Below, one piece after another: positions 26,592-36,033 of a stretch of DNA of 64,000 nt (the first letter of the stretch is position 1; every line of letters begins with the position of its first letter). The stretch is from Bryobacterales bacterium (GTDB lineage: Bacteria > Acidobacteriota > Terriglobia > Bryobacterales > Bryobacteraceae), in NCBI GenBank assembly GCA_003166865.1, contig PMUP01000034.1:13008-77007 (forward strand), read 5' to 3'. Position numbers and translations under genes: made by a program. A model generated the notes under the pieces. It saw only the letters and a program-made list of their open reading frames with translations. It made no database searches and was not told where the DNA came from.

Positions 26592-27743
26592 ATGTCCTTC
26601 TACAAGAACCATGCTCCGAAGCATCGGGAACACACCAGAGAAGTGAAACTTCCAGAACTCGAAGGTATGAAAGCTCTTCGTGATGAGGGCCAAATTCCGT
26701 CGCGCCAGTGGGAGCAGGAAGTGCGGCGCGGCAAGGAATTCGGCCTGGAATGCGTCGATTCCATCCAGGACAAGACCGAGATCAGTTGCTTTCAGCGTGG
26801 CGAACTGCCGCACTGGTCCGGCATCAACACGTTCCTCAAGACCCCTTACCTGGAGGACGTACGCAAAGTGGGCGAGTACGACGTTGCATTTGTCGGTGTG
26901 CCCTTCGACATCGGCACCACGTACCGCGCCGGGACGCGCTTCGGCCCGCAAGGAATTCGCCGCATCTCGTCCTTGTACACGACTTACAATTTCGAAATGG
27001 GCGTCGACCTCCGTGAGTCGCTTAAGATGTGCGACGTCGGCGATATTTTTTGCCCCGCCAACATCACCAAGAGTCACGACCAGATTACCAAGGGCGTCGC
27101 GCACATCCTATCGCAAGGAACGCTGCCCATGATCATGGGCGGCGACCACTCCATCGGCTTCCCCTGCGCGCGCGGCGTCGCGCAATGCATTGAGGGCAAG
27201 GTTGGCATCATTCACCTGGACCGCCACATCGACACGCAGGAAAAGGACATGGACGAGATCATGCACACTTGTCCGTGGTTCCATGCCACCAACATTCCGA
27301 ATTGCCCGCCGACGAATCTCGTGCAGGTCGGCATTGGCGGCTGGCAGGTTCCGCGTCCCGGCGTCAAGAAAGGCCGCGAGCGCGGATCAACGGTGCTGAC
27401 GATTTCCGACATCGAGCGCATCGGCATTGATAAGACCATCGAGATCGCGCTGGAAGTGGCTTGGAAAGGCGCGAGCGCCGTCTATCTTTCCTTCGACGTC
27501 GATTCCGTAGACGCCGGATTTGTCCCCGGCACCGGATGGCCCGAGCCTGGTGGTTTCCTTCCACGCGAGGCTCTCGCGATCTTGAAAGGCGTGGCCGCCG
27601 AAGGCATCGCGGCCATGGAAGCCGTTGAGGTTTCCCCGCCCTACGACATCTCCGACATCACGGCCCTCGTCGCCGTGCGAGCAATGGTGGACGTGCTGGC
27701 CTCCATGACCAAGCACGGCCGGATCGGCGGGAAACTGCACTGA
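26592..27743 (+). CDS. gdmH: Guanidine hydrolase-like ureohydrolase (arginase superfamily)
   Basis: A protein of 383 residues from ATG 26592. The N-terminal extension of about 90 residues (GMKALRDEGQIPSRQW, WSGINTFLKTPYLED) precedes the ureohydrolase core. Metal ligands: GGDHSIG (His186), DRHIDTQ (Asp210, His212, Asp214) and FDVDSVDAGF (Asp302, Asp304, Asp307). The canonical agmatinase DAHxD is here DRHID, followed by HTCPWFHATNIPNCPP, then GIGGWQVPRPGVKKGRERG and PGTGWPEPGGFLPREAL. I recall these from GdmH of cyanobacteria, a nickel-dependent guanidine hydrolase giving urea and ammonia, which also has the N-terminal extension. The gene sits between a guanidine-type importer and urease, which supports that call. 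An agmatinase or other guanidino-acid hydrolase remains possible. Confidence 0.78.
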   Translation: MSFYKNHAPKHREHTREVKLPELEGMKALRDEGQIPSRQWEQEVRRGKEFGLECVDSIQDKTEISCFQRGELPHWSGINTFLKTPYLEDVRKVGEYDVAFVGVPFDIGTTYRAGTRFGPQGIRRISSLYTTYNFEMGVDLRESLKMCDVGDIFCPANITKSHDQITKGVAHILSQGTLPMIMGGDHSIGFPCARGVAQCIEGKVGIIHLDRHIDTQEKDMDEIMHTCPWFHATNIPNCPPTNLVQVGIGGWQVPRPGVKKGRERGSTVLTISDIERIGIDKTIEIALEVAWKGASAVYLSFDVDSVDAGFVPGTGWPEPGGFLPREALAILKGVAAEGIAAMEAVEVSPPYDISDITALVAVRAMVDVLASMTKHGRIGGKLH

Positions 27744-27835
27744 CTCCCGCGTTCATCCTCGCCACCGATTTCGACTGCGGGGACGCGAGTGCAGTAGCCT
27801 CGGCTTGCGAGCCGATTCTCGGTTTCCGGCCGGCA

Positions 27836-29392
27836 GTGGAACTGGTTGCCGTCGATACCTTGTCGTCCGCAATCTCTCGCAACGGCCCAGGAGAGATCTT
27901 CGTGCTGCCCACCGCTCTCGATTTCAATCTGCTGCAGCGCGAGGCTCTCGGACATGCGATCGCTGAGGCCCGGCGAGCCAATCCGCAACTCAGCATTCAT
28001 CACGACGACGTCGACCCCACGCATCCCTTGGTGGTCCAGGCTCTCGCCGATCAAGTCGCACGCGCCATCTCGCCTGACGCGCGATCCCTCCAGCACATCG
28101 GCCTGATACTCGCCGCCAGCGGCCACGGCGATGCGGGCAGCCGCGCAAATAGTTACCGGCTGATGCGTCTGGTGTGGGAACAACTCGGCCTCGCCGCCGG
28201 CGAAGTCGGATTTGTCCGGCATGCCCAGCCGTTTCTCGCGCAAACCTTCGAAAACTGTGCGCAGCGCCCCTTGAACTGGATAATCCTTCCCGAAGCCCAA
28301 TGGAAAACCGAACACGTCGAGTTTGCGAGCGTGATCCTCGAGAATTTCCAGCGCCAGCATCCCGAAGCCGCCGCCTGGCGCATGGCCGAGCCGCCGGGCG
28401 ATCATCCGGTACTCACCGCGTGGCTCACGCAGCGGATCGCGCGTCTATGGAACGAGAAGCGCGCACGCGAGTCCGCGCGGCTCGCATCGCCAAAGCGAAC
28501 CGCTGCCTCTGCTGAATCCCGTGCCATCGGCGAGGGCGAAATCGCACGCGTTTCCGATCGCCAACAGATGTCGTGTCTGCTGGAACGAGTTCTCCCTCCG
28601 GCGAAGCCCGAGCGCGTGCTCGTCAAAGTTACTTGGCACGGCTATGCCACTGGAACCTACACGGATCCAGCCGCGCTCGATCTTTTGCTCGGCGCTCTGC
28701 CCGCGCCTGCGATCATTCTTGAAGGACATACCAGCAGCCGCAATACAGAAGATGCGGGATTCGACTGGGAAACCCAAGCGCGCGAAAACCGTGCCTGGAT
28801 ACGGCAACAAGACGCGGAGTATTTACGCCGCACCGGTCTCGCCGCCGTCCTGGCCAAACACCACGCCGAGTACGTTAACATTACCGAGACCTACTGGGAC
28901 GGCGCCTGCAATAAAGACAACGTTCCCGAAGTGCTGCTCCAATACACCGGCTCTCCGATGATCAGCTTCGCGAAATTCAAGGGTCCCACGCGGCTTGCGA
29001 TTTCGAATCTCTTTGGCTTGATTCCCGATCCGTTGCGGTCAGCCTGGCATGGGCCGAACATCACTTACTTTGCGCGCGTCTGCTGCGACCTTGCCAAAGT
29101 CTATGGCGCGCTGTTTCCGCTCATCGGCATCAACGAGGCTTTGTATTCCGCCGTGCGATGGAACCGCAAAGGCCTCTACCGCAGCCGCTGGGGTAATTAC
29201 GATTTGATCTCGAACGCGGGATACGTCACGGCGAGCAGCAATCTGCTCACTGCCGATATTCTCGCCAGCCGCCTCGCGGGGCAAGACGTGAATCGCAGCG
29301 CATTCTTCGATGTGGTGCGCGCCGAGTTGGGCTGGGATGCGTCCGCCGCCGCCGATCCCCTTCCGCAAGACGTCCAGTGCCTGTTTGCCTGA
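27836..29392 (+). CDS. CbiX-like chelatase domain fused to DUF362; candidate metal-delivery protein
   Basis: At least 518 residues from GTG 27836. In-frame codons without a standard start extend back to a CTG at 27740 that overlaps the gdmH stop (CTGA), adding 32 residues including a strand-like FILATDFDC. Domain 1 (about 85-200) reads as a CbiX/SirB/CfbA class II chelatase: [62 protein letters not shown]; both metal-binding His are retained (His97, His160). A linker of about 50 residues follows. Domain 2 (about 260-515) is DUF362: [50 protein letters not shown]. No Cys-rich ferredoxin cluster is present. It overlaps ureF by one base (TGATG). A role loading metal into guanidine hydrolase or urease is inferred from context. 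Confidence 0.75.
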   Translation: MELVAVDTLSSAISRNGPGEIFVLPTALDFNLLQREALGHAIAEARRANPQLSIHHDDVDPTHPLVVQALADQVARAISPDARSLQHIGLILAASGHGDAGSRANSYRLMRLVWEQLGLAAGEVGFVRHAQPFLAQTFENCAQRPLNWIILPEAQWKTEHVEFASVILENFQRQHPEAAAWRMAEPPGDHPVLTAWLTQRIARLWNEKRARESARLASPKRTAASAESRAIGEGEIARVSDRQQMSCLLERVLPPAKPERVLVKVTWHGYATGTYTDPAALDLLLGALPAPAIILEGHTSSRNTEDAGFDWETQARENRAWIRQQDAEYLRRTGLAAVLAKHHAEYVNITETYWDGACNKDNVPEVLLQYTGSPMISFAKFKGPTRLAISNLFGLIPDPLRSAWHGPNITYFARVCCDLAKVYGALFPLIGINEALYSAVRWNRKGLYRSRWGNYDLISNAGYVTASSNLLTADILASRLAGQDVNRSAFFDVVRAELGWDASAAADPLPQDVQCLFA

Positions 29393-30042
29393 TGCTGCCC
29401 TTGCTCCAGCTCCAGCAGCTTGCCGACAGTGCCTTCCCGATCGGAGGCGCTGCACACTCATTCGGCGTCGAGGCGCTGGTGGATGCAGGACTTCTGAACA
29501 CGGAAACTCTAGAGGAGTTCTTACAGGATTATCTCTGCGAAACCGGCGCGCTCGAAGCCGCTTACTGCCGGGCGAGCTGTGGGGCCGACGTCGGCGAATG
29601 GCTGACCTTAAACGCCGAACTCGGTGCTCGCAAACTAGCGCGCGAATCCCGCGACGCTTCCGCCGCCATGGGCCGGCGATTCCTGCGCCTGGCTGCGAAC
29701 ATTTCTAGTAACGACTTATTGATCGCCGCATCCGACCTGCAAGCCGAAACTCATCTGGCGACCTGCTTCGGTCTTGTTGCCGGAACCTTGGGAATTGATC
29801 CGACCACTGCCGCTGCCGCTTATCTTCAACAATCCATGACCGCGCTCGTCTCCGCGTGCCAGCGCTTGCTTCCGCTGGGGCAAACGCAAGCGCATCAGAT
29901 TATTTGGAACCTGAAACCGGCCATTATCGCCGCAGTGGAGCGACGCGTCATGGAGCCTGCGCTGACAAGTTCCTTCACGCCTCTACTCGACGTCGCTTCC
30001 GCCCGCCACGCTACGCTGTACACGCGCCTGTTCATGAGTTGA
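29392..30042 (+). CDS. ureF: Urease accessory protein UreF
   Basis: About 216 residues from ATG 29392, which overlaps the stop of the chelatase-DUF362 gene by one base. The typical UreF start is visible: [20 protein letters not shown] then [10 protein letters not shown]. Further matches are [28 protein letters not shown] and the C-terminal [16 protein letters not shown] plus [18 protein letters not shown]. UreF works with UreD and UreG in the GTP-dependent activation complex on apo-urease and acts in the cytoplasm. UreF is first of the urease genes here, unlike the common ureDABCEFG order. The stop is followed at once by ureD. Confidence 0.92.
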   Translation: MLPLLQLQQLADSAFPIGGAAHSFGVEALVDAGLLNTETLEEFLQDYLCETGALEAAYCRASCGADVGEWLTLNAELGARKLARESRDASAAMGRRFLRLAANISSNDLLIAASDLQAETHLATCFGLVAGTLGIDPTTAAAAYLQQSMTALVSACQRLLPLGQTQAHQIIWNLKPAIIAAVERRVMEPALTSSFTPLLDVASARHATLYTRLFMS

Positions 30043-30045
30043 GTG

Positions 30046-30903
30046 ATGGCGCCGTCTTCAAACCTCCACTTGTCTTTTGAAGCGAATGACACAGGCGCGA
30101 CCATTTTGCGCGTCAAGCAACAGCAGCCGCCCTGGCGTGTCGTTCGTGGATTCCGCTCGCCGTCCGGAGAAACGCTGGCGCATGTTCACAATCTCTCCGG
30201 CGGAATCCTCGATAGCGATACGTTGCACTGCCAAATGGATGTCGGCGCCGGAGCGCAAGCGCAAGTCACGTCCACTGGCGCCACCCGGGTCTATCGGAGC
30301 CGTTCGCCCGAAGGCCTCGCATCGCAGCGGATGCACGTCAGCATCGCGGCCGGCGCGTACTTGGAATACTTGCCCGATCAGTTGATCCCTTTCGCTGGTT
30401 CGCGCTTCGAGCAGACGGCCCGCGTGGAACTCGAGCGCGGCGCTTCGCTCGTCTGGTGGGACCGCGTCGCACCCGGCCGCGAAGCCTCCGGCGAGGTTTT
30501 TCGATTTCACTCCCTGGCATCGCATTTCGAACTCATCGCCTGCGGACAGCCCATCGCGACGGAGCGCTGGACCCTCACGCCGCTCGGCACTCCTGGTGTG
30601 ACGCGCCTGGATTCGATAGCAATGCTCGGACCGTTCCGCCATTTCGCCTCCTGCTATGTGTGCCGCGCTGGTGAACCTCCAGCCTATTGGAAGACCCTCG
30701 AAGCGCAGCTGCAAATCATCGCGGACCAGCTTTCCAGCTCTGAGATATTATGGGGGGTGACCTCGTTAAGGGCGCATGGCCTGGTGATCCGCGGCGTCGC
30801 GATCCATGGGCGCGCTCTGGCAAGCGGACTGGTCGAATTTTGGAAAGCCGCCAAGTGGTCTCTTTGTGGCCGGGTCGCCACGCTGCCCCGAAAAGTTCAT
30901 TGA
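30046..30903 (+). CDS. ureD: Urease accessory protein UreD (UreH)
   Basis: About 285 residues; ATG 30046 lies three bases after the ureF stop, and an adjacent GTG at 30043 is equivalent. UreD family features: LHLSFEANDTGATILRVKQQ, GETLAHVHNLSGGILDSDTL, VTSTGATRVYRS, EYLPDQLIPFAGSRF, SLVWWDRVAPGREASGE and WGVTSLRAHGLVIRGVA. UreD binds apo-urease and forms the channel through which nickel from UreG reaches the active site. The protein is of full family length. A 29-base gap with an AGGAGG site separates it from ureA. Confidence 0.9.
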   Translation: MAPSSNLHLSFEANDTGATILRVKQQQPPWRVVRGFRSPSGETLAHVHNLSGGILDSDTLHCQMDVGAGAQAQVTSTGATRVYRSRSPEGLASQRMHVSIAAGAYLEYLPDQLIPFAGSRFEQTARVELERGASLVWWDRVAPGREASGEVFRFHSLASHFELIACGQPIATERWTLTPLGTPGVTRLDSIAMLGPFRHFASCYVCRAGEPPAYWKTLEAQLQIIADQLSSSEILWGVTSLRAHGLVIRGVAIHGRALASGLVEFWKAAKWSLCGRVATLPRKVH

Positions 30904-30932
30904 TTTACTGAGGTGACCGAAGGAGGATCGTA

Positions 30933-31235
30933 GTGCATCTGACTCCGCGCGAGCAGGAAAAGCTCTTGATCTTTACCGCTTCCGAACTGGCCAAAAAGCG
31001 GCGCGCGCGAGGCCTCAAGCTCAACTATCCCGAGGCTATGGCGATTCTCTCCGCCGAAGTGCTCGAAGCGGCGCGGGATGGGAAGAGCGTCGCCGACATC
31101 ATGAGTTTGGGCGGCTTCATCCTCACGCGCGCGGACGTCATGGATGGCGTCGCAGAGATGATTCATGAAGTCCAAGTGGAAGCCACTTTCCCGGACGGCA
31201 CCAAGCTGGTCACCATTCACGACCCCATTCAATAG
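30933..31235 (+). CDS. ureA: Urease gamma subunit
   Basis: A protein of 100 residues, the normal length for a separate gamma subunit, with a GTG start and a strong GAAGGAGG ribosome-binding site. Signature sequence: [60 protein letters not shown] and [20 protein letters not shown]. It is the smallest structural subunit of the (UreABC)3 urease trimer. ureB follows after nine bases. Confidence 0.95.
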   Translation: MHLTPREQEKLLIFTASELAKKRRARGLKLNYPEAMAILSAEVLEAARDGKSVADIMSLGGFILTRADVMDGVAEMIHEVQVEATFPDGTKLVTIHDPIQ

Positions 31236-31244
31236 GAGATCCAA

Positions 31245-31553
31245 ATGCACCCTGGCGAATACTTCCTCGACGACGGCGATGTGGAATTGAACGCCGGCCG
31301 CTCCACGGCGCAAGTGGTGGTCCGTAACACTGGCGACCGGCCCGTGCAGGTTGGCAGCCACTATCATTTCTTTGAAGTCAATTCCGCGCTCGATTTCGAT
31401 CGCGCCGCGGCTTACGGCATGCGTCTGGATATCGCGGCCGGCACGGCCATCCGCTTTGAGCCCGGCGAAGAGAAAGAAGTGCCGCTGGTACCATTCGCTG
31501 GCCGTCGATTCGTGTACGGCCACAACGGTAAAGTGAATGGGGCCTTGAGCTAA
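31245..31553 (+). CDS. ureB: Urease beta subunit
   Basis: A protein of 102 residues, normal for a separate beta subunit: [78 protein letters not shown] and [19 protein letters not shown]. The SHYHFFEVN block contacts the alpha subunit active-site region. AGGAGAT precedes the ATG. The stop overlaps the ureC start by one base (TAATG), indicating translational coupling. Confidence 0.95.
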   Translation: MHPGEYFLDDGDVELNAGRSTAQVVVRNTGDRPVQVGSHYHFFEVNSALDFDRAAAYGMRLDIAAGTAIRFEPGEEKEVPLVPFAGRRFVYGHNGKVNGALS

Positions 31554-33271
31554 TGAGTGTGAAGATCCCGCGCCGCACCTACGCCGATTTGTACGGACCC
31601 ACGCGAGGCGATCGCGTGCGCTTGGCCGATACCGAATTGATCGCCGAAGTCGAACGCGACTACGCGGTCTATGGCGATGAGATCACATTCGGCGGAGGTA
31701 AGGTGATCCGCGACGGTATGGGTCAAAGCTCCACCGCCACGCGCGAATCCGAGCATGGCGCGCTGGATTTGGTGATCACCAACGCGCTGATCATCGATCA
31801 TTGGGGCATTGTGAAGGCCGACGTCGGCGTTCGAAACGGCCGCATCGTGAAAATTGGAAAGGCCGGCAATCCGGATACGCAGGCCGGCGTGGACCCCGAT
31901 CTCGTTGTTGGTGCTTCCACCGAGGTGATCGCGGGCGAAGGCAAGATCCTCACCGCGGGCGCCATCGATAGCCACATCCATTTCATCTCGCCGCAGCAGA
32001 TCTACGAAGCGCTCTCCAATGGCACCACCACCATGCTCGGCGGCGGTACTGGTCCGGCTACCGGCACCAACGCAACCACTTGCATGCCGGGCCGATGGAA
32101 CCTGGAGCAGATGTTTCGCGCGGCCGAGGCCTGGCCCATAAACTTCGGATTTCTCGGCAAAGGAAACGCAGCGACGCGCGAGCCTCTGGCGGAACAAATT
32201 CTCGCGGGAGTCTGCGGCCTGAAACTGCACGAGGATTGGGGTACCACACCCGCAGCCATTGATGCCTGCCTGCGCGTGGCCGACGAGTTCGACATTCAGG
32301 TCGCTATACACACCGACACGCTGAATGAAGCGGGTTTCGTTGACGACACTATCGCCGCCATCGCCGGGCGAACCATCCACACCTACCACACAGAAGGCGC
32401 GGGCGGAGGGCATGCACCCGACATCATTAAGATTGCCGGGCTGCCCCACATCCTGCCGTCTTCCACCAACCCTACGCGTCCGCTCACGGTGAACACGATC
32501 GCCGAGCACCTGGACATGCTGATGGTCTGTCATCATCTGAATCCGCAGGTACCCGAGGACGTCGCCTTCGCCGAAAGCCGCATCCGGCAGGAGACCATCG
32601 CAGCCGAAGACATTCTGCACGATCTCGGCGCCATCAGCATGATGTCGAGTGACTCGCAAGCCATGGGCCGCATCGGCGAAGTGGTGACGCGCACCTGGCA
32701 AACGGCGCACAAGATGAAGGTGCAGCGCGGTCCGCTCGCAGGGGATTCTACTCGTAACGACAACCAGCGCATCAAGCGTTACATTGCTAAGTACACCATC
32801 AATCCCGCCATCGCTCATGGAATCGCGAACGAAGTGGGGTCCATCGAAAATGGCAAACTCGCTGATCTGGTGCTCTGGAATCCCGCATTTTTCGGAGTGA
32901 AGCCCGAAATGGTGATCAAAGGCGGATTCATCGCGTGGAGCGTGATGGGCGATGCCAACGCCTCCATCCCCACGCCTCAACCCGTACTCTATCGTCCGAT
33001 GTTTGGATCCTTCGGCGCAGCACCCCAAGCAATCGCCGCCACCTTCATCTCGCGCGCCTCGGTACCGCACGTGCAAAAACTCGGCCTCGGCAAGCGGCTG
33101 GTGCCCGTCGGGAATTGCAGAACAATCGGGAAAGCGGATATGATCCACAATTCAGCCACGCCTCATATCGAAGTGGACCCGGAGACTTATGAAGTCCATG
33201 CCGACGGCGAGCTTCTGACCTGCGAACCCGCCAGCATCTTGCCGCTGGCGCAGCGCTATTTTCTTTTCTGA
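31553..33271 (+). CDS. ureC: Urease alpha (catalytic) subunit
   Basis: A protein of 572 residues, full length. Nickel ligands and catalytic residues are present: SHIHF (His141, His143), the carbamylated lysine in GLKLHEDWG (Lys224), [16 protein letters not shown], the mobile flap [18 protein letters not shown] with the conserved His, MVCHHLNP, and [16 protein letters not shown] with the Asp ligand. Urease hydrolyses urea to ammonia and carbamate in the cytoplasm. The reading frame has no interruption and every key residue is intact, so an active enzyme is expected if nickel is delivered. Coupled to ureB by a one-base overlap; ureG follows after 18 bases. Confidence 0.96.
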   Translation: MSVKIPRRTYADLYGPTRGDRVRLADTELIAEVERDYAVYGDEITFGGGKVIRDGMGQSSTATRESEHGALDLVITNALIIDHWGIVKADVGVRNGRIVKIGKAGNPDTQAGVDPDLVVGASTEVIAGEGKILTAGAIDSHIHFISPQQIYEALSNGTTTMLGGGTGPATGTNATTCMPGRWNLEQMFRAAEAWPINFGFLGKGNAATREPLAEQILAGVCGLKLHEDWGTTPAAIDACLRVADEFDIQVAIHTDTLNEAGFVDDTIAAIAGRTIHTYHTEGAGGGHAPDIIKIAGLPHILPSSTNPTRPLTVNTIAEHLDMLMVCHHLNPQVPEDVAFAESRIRQETIAAEDILHDLGAISMMSSDSQAMGRIGEVVTRTWQTAHKMKVQRGPLAGDSTRNDNQRIKRYIAKYTINPAIAHGIANEVGSIENGKLADLVLWNPAFFGVKPEMVIKGGFIAWSVMGDANASIPTPQPVLYRPMFGSFGAAPQAIAATFISRASVPHVQKLGLGKRLVPVGNCRTIGKADMIHNSATPHIEVDPETYEVHADGELLTCEPASILPLAQRYFLF

Positions 33272-33289
33272 ATCCTTCTATTTTGAATC

Positions 33290-33988
33290 ATGAGCCATAA
33301 TCACACCCATCGTGCATTTCGGATTGGCGTCGCAGGCCCGGTCGGCAGCGGTAAGACCGCGCTCGTCCATGTCCTGAGCCAGAGCTTATGGCCGGCGGTC
33401 AATCTGGCCGTCGTGACCAATGATATTTACACACGGGAGGACGCCGAATTTCTGATCCGTCAGGGCACGTTGCCGGCGGACCGAGTGACGGGCGTCGAAA
33501 CTGGAGGCTGCCCGCATTCCGCAATCCGCGAGGACGCCTCCATGAACTTGGAGGCAATCGAGGATTTGGAGCGCGCCCACTCGGGCCTCGAGTTGGTGTT
33601 CATCGAAAGCGGCGGTGACAATCTCGCCGCGGCCTTCAGCCCCGAGTTGGTGGACGTATCCATCTACGTGATCGACGTCGCCGGCGGCGACAAGATTCCG
33701 CGCAAGGGCGGACCAGGCATCATCCGCTCCGATTTGCTGGTCATCAACAAGATCGATCTCGCGCCGTATGTTGGAGCTTCGCTCGACGTGATGGATCGTG
33801 ACGCGCGAAAAATGCGCGGCGATCGCCCGTTCCTGTTCACGAATCTGCGCGCGGGTCTGGGCGTTCCCGAATTAACGGCGTGGGTGCAACAAAAAATGAG
33901 CCTGCCCCCGGAAGCGCGTCACAGAGTGGTCACGGTAAAGGATCTCGAAGGCCGGCCCGCGCGGCATTCTCACTCGCACGCGCACTAA
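33290..33988 (+). CDS. ureG: Urease accessory GTPase UreG with His-rich termini
   Basis: A protein of 232 residues. The N-terminus MSHNHTHR and the C-terminus ARHSHSHAH are histidine-rich, giving extra nickel-binding capacity. GTPase motifs: P-loop [11 protein letters not shown] (Gly13-Thr23), [15 protein letters not shown], the metal-binding CPH motif in [34 protein letters not shown], and [10 protein letters not shown] for guanine binding. UreG delivers nickel to UreDF-bound apo-urease on GTP hydrolysis. It is the last gene of the operon, no ureE is present, and its end overlaps the convergent metallopeptidase gene by four bases. Confidence 0.94.
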   Translation: MSHNHTHRAFRIGVAGPVGSGKTALVHVLSQSLWPAVNLAVVTNDIYTREDAEFLIRQGTLPADRVTGVETGGCPHSAIREDASMNLEAIEDLERAHSGLELVFIESGGDNLAAAFSPELVDVSIYVIDVAGGDKIPRKGGPGIIRSDLLVINKIDLAPYVGASLDVMDRDARKMRGDRPFLFTNLRAGLGVPELTAWVQQKMSLPPEARHRVVTVKDLEGRPARHSHSHAH

Positions 33989-34611
33989 CGGGCTTGGCGC
34001 AGACCGCTCTGGATTGCTGCAACGTCGGACGGCCGGAGTTCCAATTGGCCCGAAGTTAATTCTCTCGCCGATAACGCGGGTTGTGCGACGCCGTCCTCGC
34101 CGTGCTCATCGGTGTCCGCCACCATGTGATACAGCTCGTGGGCCAGAACCCGGCCCATCGCACGGCCGAGCAGAACATTTCCTCGAAGCTGATCCCCCGC
34201 TATTCGAGCACTCTGTACAGCGCCGCGAATGTTGTCGCAAGCCAGATCCCCGAACGGGAGAATTACGCCGTTCACTTCGTGCGACCAGCCGAGCGGGCCA
34301 GGCACCAGGAACGCCGGCGGTCCGTCCATGTCGCAACGGCCCACCAGCTTCACCACTACCAGGAGCCCGTCGACCCCTTGAGCAGGTTCGCCAAGTTGCC
34401 AATGTAAGGAAACGCCAGATTTTTTCAGGATGCGGGCCGCCTCGCGACCCATCTCGCGAATGGCCGCTCGGGAATATCGTCCATCTGGCATCACCACGGC
34501 GGTCACCTGGGTTGATAAGGGGTTTGACGGCTGGGCTGACGGCTGGCCGGCCAGAATGGGGGCAGCGCAAAAAAACAAAGCAAGCGCCGAACGTACGTAG
34601 TTTAGCGTCAC
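33985..34611 (-). CDS. Exported putative zinc metallopeptidase (HExxH)
   Basis: A protein of 208 residues with a GTG start and a signal peptide ([16 protein letters not shown]). Near residue 160 it has [20 protein letters not shown], an HExxH zinc site (His-Glu-x-x-His) with a downstream Asp/His/Glu cluster that could give the third ligand. The C-terminal [20 protein letters not shown] is typical of a group of acidobacterial exported proteins carrying this motif. No named peptidase family can be assigned, and the substrate is unknown. It converges on ureG and overlaps it by four bases, so its transcription is independent of urease. Confidence 0.75.
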   Translation of the reverse strand: MTLNYVRSALALFFCAAPILAGQPSAQPSNPLSTQVTAVVMPDGRYSRAAIREMGREAARILKKSGVSLHWQLGEPAQGVDGLLVVVKLVGRCDMDGPPAFLVPGPLGWSHEVNGVILPFGDLACDNIRGAVQSARIAGDQLRGNVLLGRAMGRVLAHELYHMVADTDEHGEDGVAQPALSARELTSGQLELRPSDVAAIQSGLRQAR

Positions 34612-34721
34612 AATTCCCTCGACAAAGAGGCTGGAGCTTACACGGCTCCGACGTGATTATACATGCAATAATGCACGGTTGTTTAACACCCTGCCGGTAC
34701 ATCGGTCGATTTGGTGCAAAC

Positions 34722-35618
34722 CTACATGGGCCAGATAGTGAAATCGCGAAACGCCATTCGCACCGGTGTCTTCATGTGCGCCAGTGCGTCGTTCAACTCC
34801 AGTAGCTGGCCGCGGCCCATATCGAGCGAGTGCTCGTCCGGCTGATACTTCGTGCCTACTTTGTAATCCAGATAGGGCGTGCGGGACTGCTCGATGTGGC
34901 AGCCGACAATGTGCGTGACAATTTTCCCTTCGGTGAAGCGGACCATTCGTTCGGTGCTGGCGACGAAAGCGGGAAAGTCGTGCACGTACAAACGGCCGGG
35001 ATAGAGACTGTCGCCGGCATCCAGGATTCCCGTCTGGCGATCGTAGTAGGCCAAGCTCAGCACGTCGTGGCCGGGGATGGGGAAGACATCGATGACCCGG
35101 CCGCCCAGATCGATCTTGCCCATACCGTCGGGCCAGTGCGGAATCTCGAAGGTCTGCATGGTCGCTTCCATGCTGAGCTGCACAACGGTGGTGTTGGCGC
35201 GCGCACGAAACTGCGCGTCCCCGGCAATGTGGTCGTCGTGCGAATGCGAGTGCCCGACAATCAGCGGCGGTGGCGGCTTATGATTGCGCGCCGCCCATTC
35301 GTCGATGACACCGGAAACCGCGGAGGCGACATGCGTTTCACCCGCGCCGGTGTCGATCAGCAAAACCTTATCGCTGCCGAAGAAAAGGTACAAAAACGGC
35401 TTCTCATAGTTGACGCAGCCGTTCTCCCGCAAAATGTAGAGGTCGGGATTGTAGGCGTGAATCTCCCATTCGGGCGCGTCTCCACACCTTGGCCCGCCCG
35501 TATGCCAAGCCAGAGGAAGCGAGCCCGCGCGAACGCCGCCACCATCAGGTTCCGGGGCTTGTGCCCAGTAACAACCGCACACGAGCAACAATCCCAGGCT
35601 GAGAGGGAGTGATCTCAT
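34722..35618 (-). CDS. Exported metallo-beta-lactamase-fold hydrolase
   Basis: A protein of 298 residues with a signal peptide (LPLSLGLLLVCGCYWAQ), possibly a lipoprotein-like leader. The MBL fold is marked by YLFFGSDKVLLIDTGAGETH, the metal-binding motif VGHSHSHDDHIAGD (HxHxDH), VFPIPGHDVLSLAYYD with a further His, and TGILDAGDSLYPG with the bridging Asp. A late His lies in THIVGCHIEQS. All standard zinc ligands are visible. MBL-fold proteins range from lactonases to glyoxalases, and no subfamily is certain. The signal peptide places it outside the cytoplasm. Confidence 0.85.
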   Translation of the reverse strand: MRSLPLSLGLLLVCGCYWAQAPEPDGGGVRAGSLPLAWHTGGPRCGDAPEWEIHAYNPDLYILRENGCVNYEKPFLYLFFGSDKVLLIDTGAGETHVASAVSGVIDEWAARNHKPPPPLIVGHSHSHDDHIAGDAQFRARANTTVVQLSMEATMQTFEIPHWPDGMGKIDLGGRVIDVFPIPGHDVLSLAYYDRQTGILDAGDSLYPGRLYVHDFPAFVASTERMVRFTEGKIVTHIVGCHIEQSRTPYLDYKVGTKYQPDEHSLDMGRGQLLELNDALAHMKTPVRMAFRDFTIWPM

Positions 35619-35664
35619 TACCTTCTACCGCGCCCAGACCGCCGACAAATGCTACGGCAGAAGT

Positions 35665-35961
35665 TTATTTGACGCTGTCGATCGTGATCGTGTCGTCCTT
35701 CAGTTTGCCAGTCACTGTGACATCCTGGCCCGCGTTGCCCACAATCTTTTCCTGATTGGCGATCTTGTAGATTTTTCCGTCCGGGGTCACCAGGACCGCC
35801 GGTGAACCACCCTTGATGCACTTCTGTGCGCAGGCGGCATCGCCCTTCATTGCCGGAATGCCGGAGCACTTCTGATCCTGGACGAAACCCTTAAATTCCG
35901 CAGCCATACCGCTTGCCGCAAGTCCCATGGTCATCAAGGCTACCGCGCTGATCTTTTTCAT
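35665..35961 (-). CDS. Small exported protein of unknown function
   Basis: A protein of 98 residues from ATG 35961, with AGGAGATG just upstream; an open frame extending to 35994 has no good site. A signal peptide (MKKISAVALMTMGLAASGMA) is followed by a compact domain with two Cys in the CSGIPAMKGDAACAQKCIKG segment, three in total. It then has LVTPDGKIYKIANQEKIVGN and GQDVTVTGKLKDDTITIDSV, which resembles a small OB-like beta-barrel. Similar small periplasmic proteins are common in Acidobacteriota; no function is established. It stands alone between two genes of the same strand. Confidence 0.75.
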   Translation of the reverse strand: MKKISAVALMTMGLAASGMAAEFKGFVQDQKCSGIPAMKGDAACAQKCIKGGSPAVLVTPDGKIYKIANQEKIVGNAGQDVTVTGKLKDDTITIDSVK

Positions 35962-36033
35962 GTCATCTCCTGTGAGCGCCGCTTGGCGACTCAAGACAAC
36001 TATACCCTAGTTCTGTGGCTCCGCCCGGAAGGG

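Noticed and set aside
26592-27743. Plain agmatinase call for the ureohydrolase
   Set aside because: The DRHIDTQ motif, the long N-terminal extension, the HTCPWFHATNIPNCPP block and the neighbours fit guanidine hydrolase better. The alternative is kept as a test in the findings.
31550-33148. 532-codon open frame on the minus strand
   Set aside because: It is antisense to ureC, whose nickel ligands and flap are all intact.
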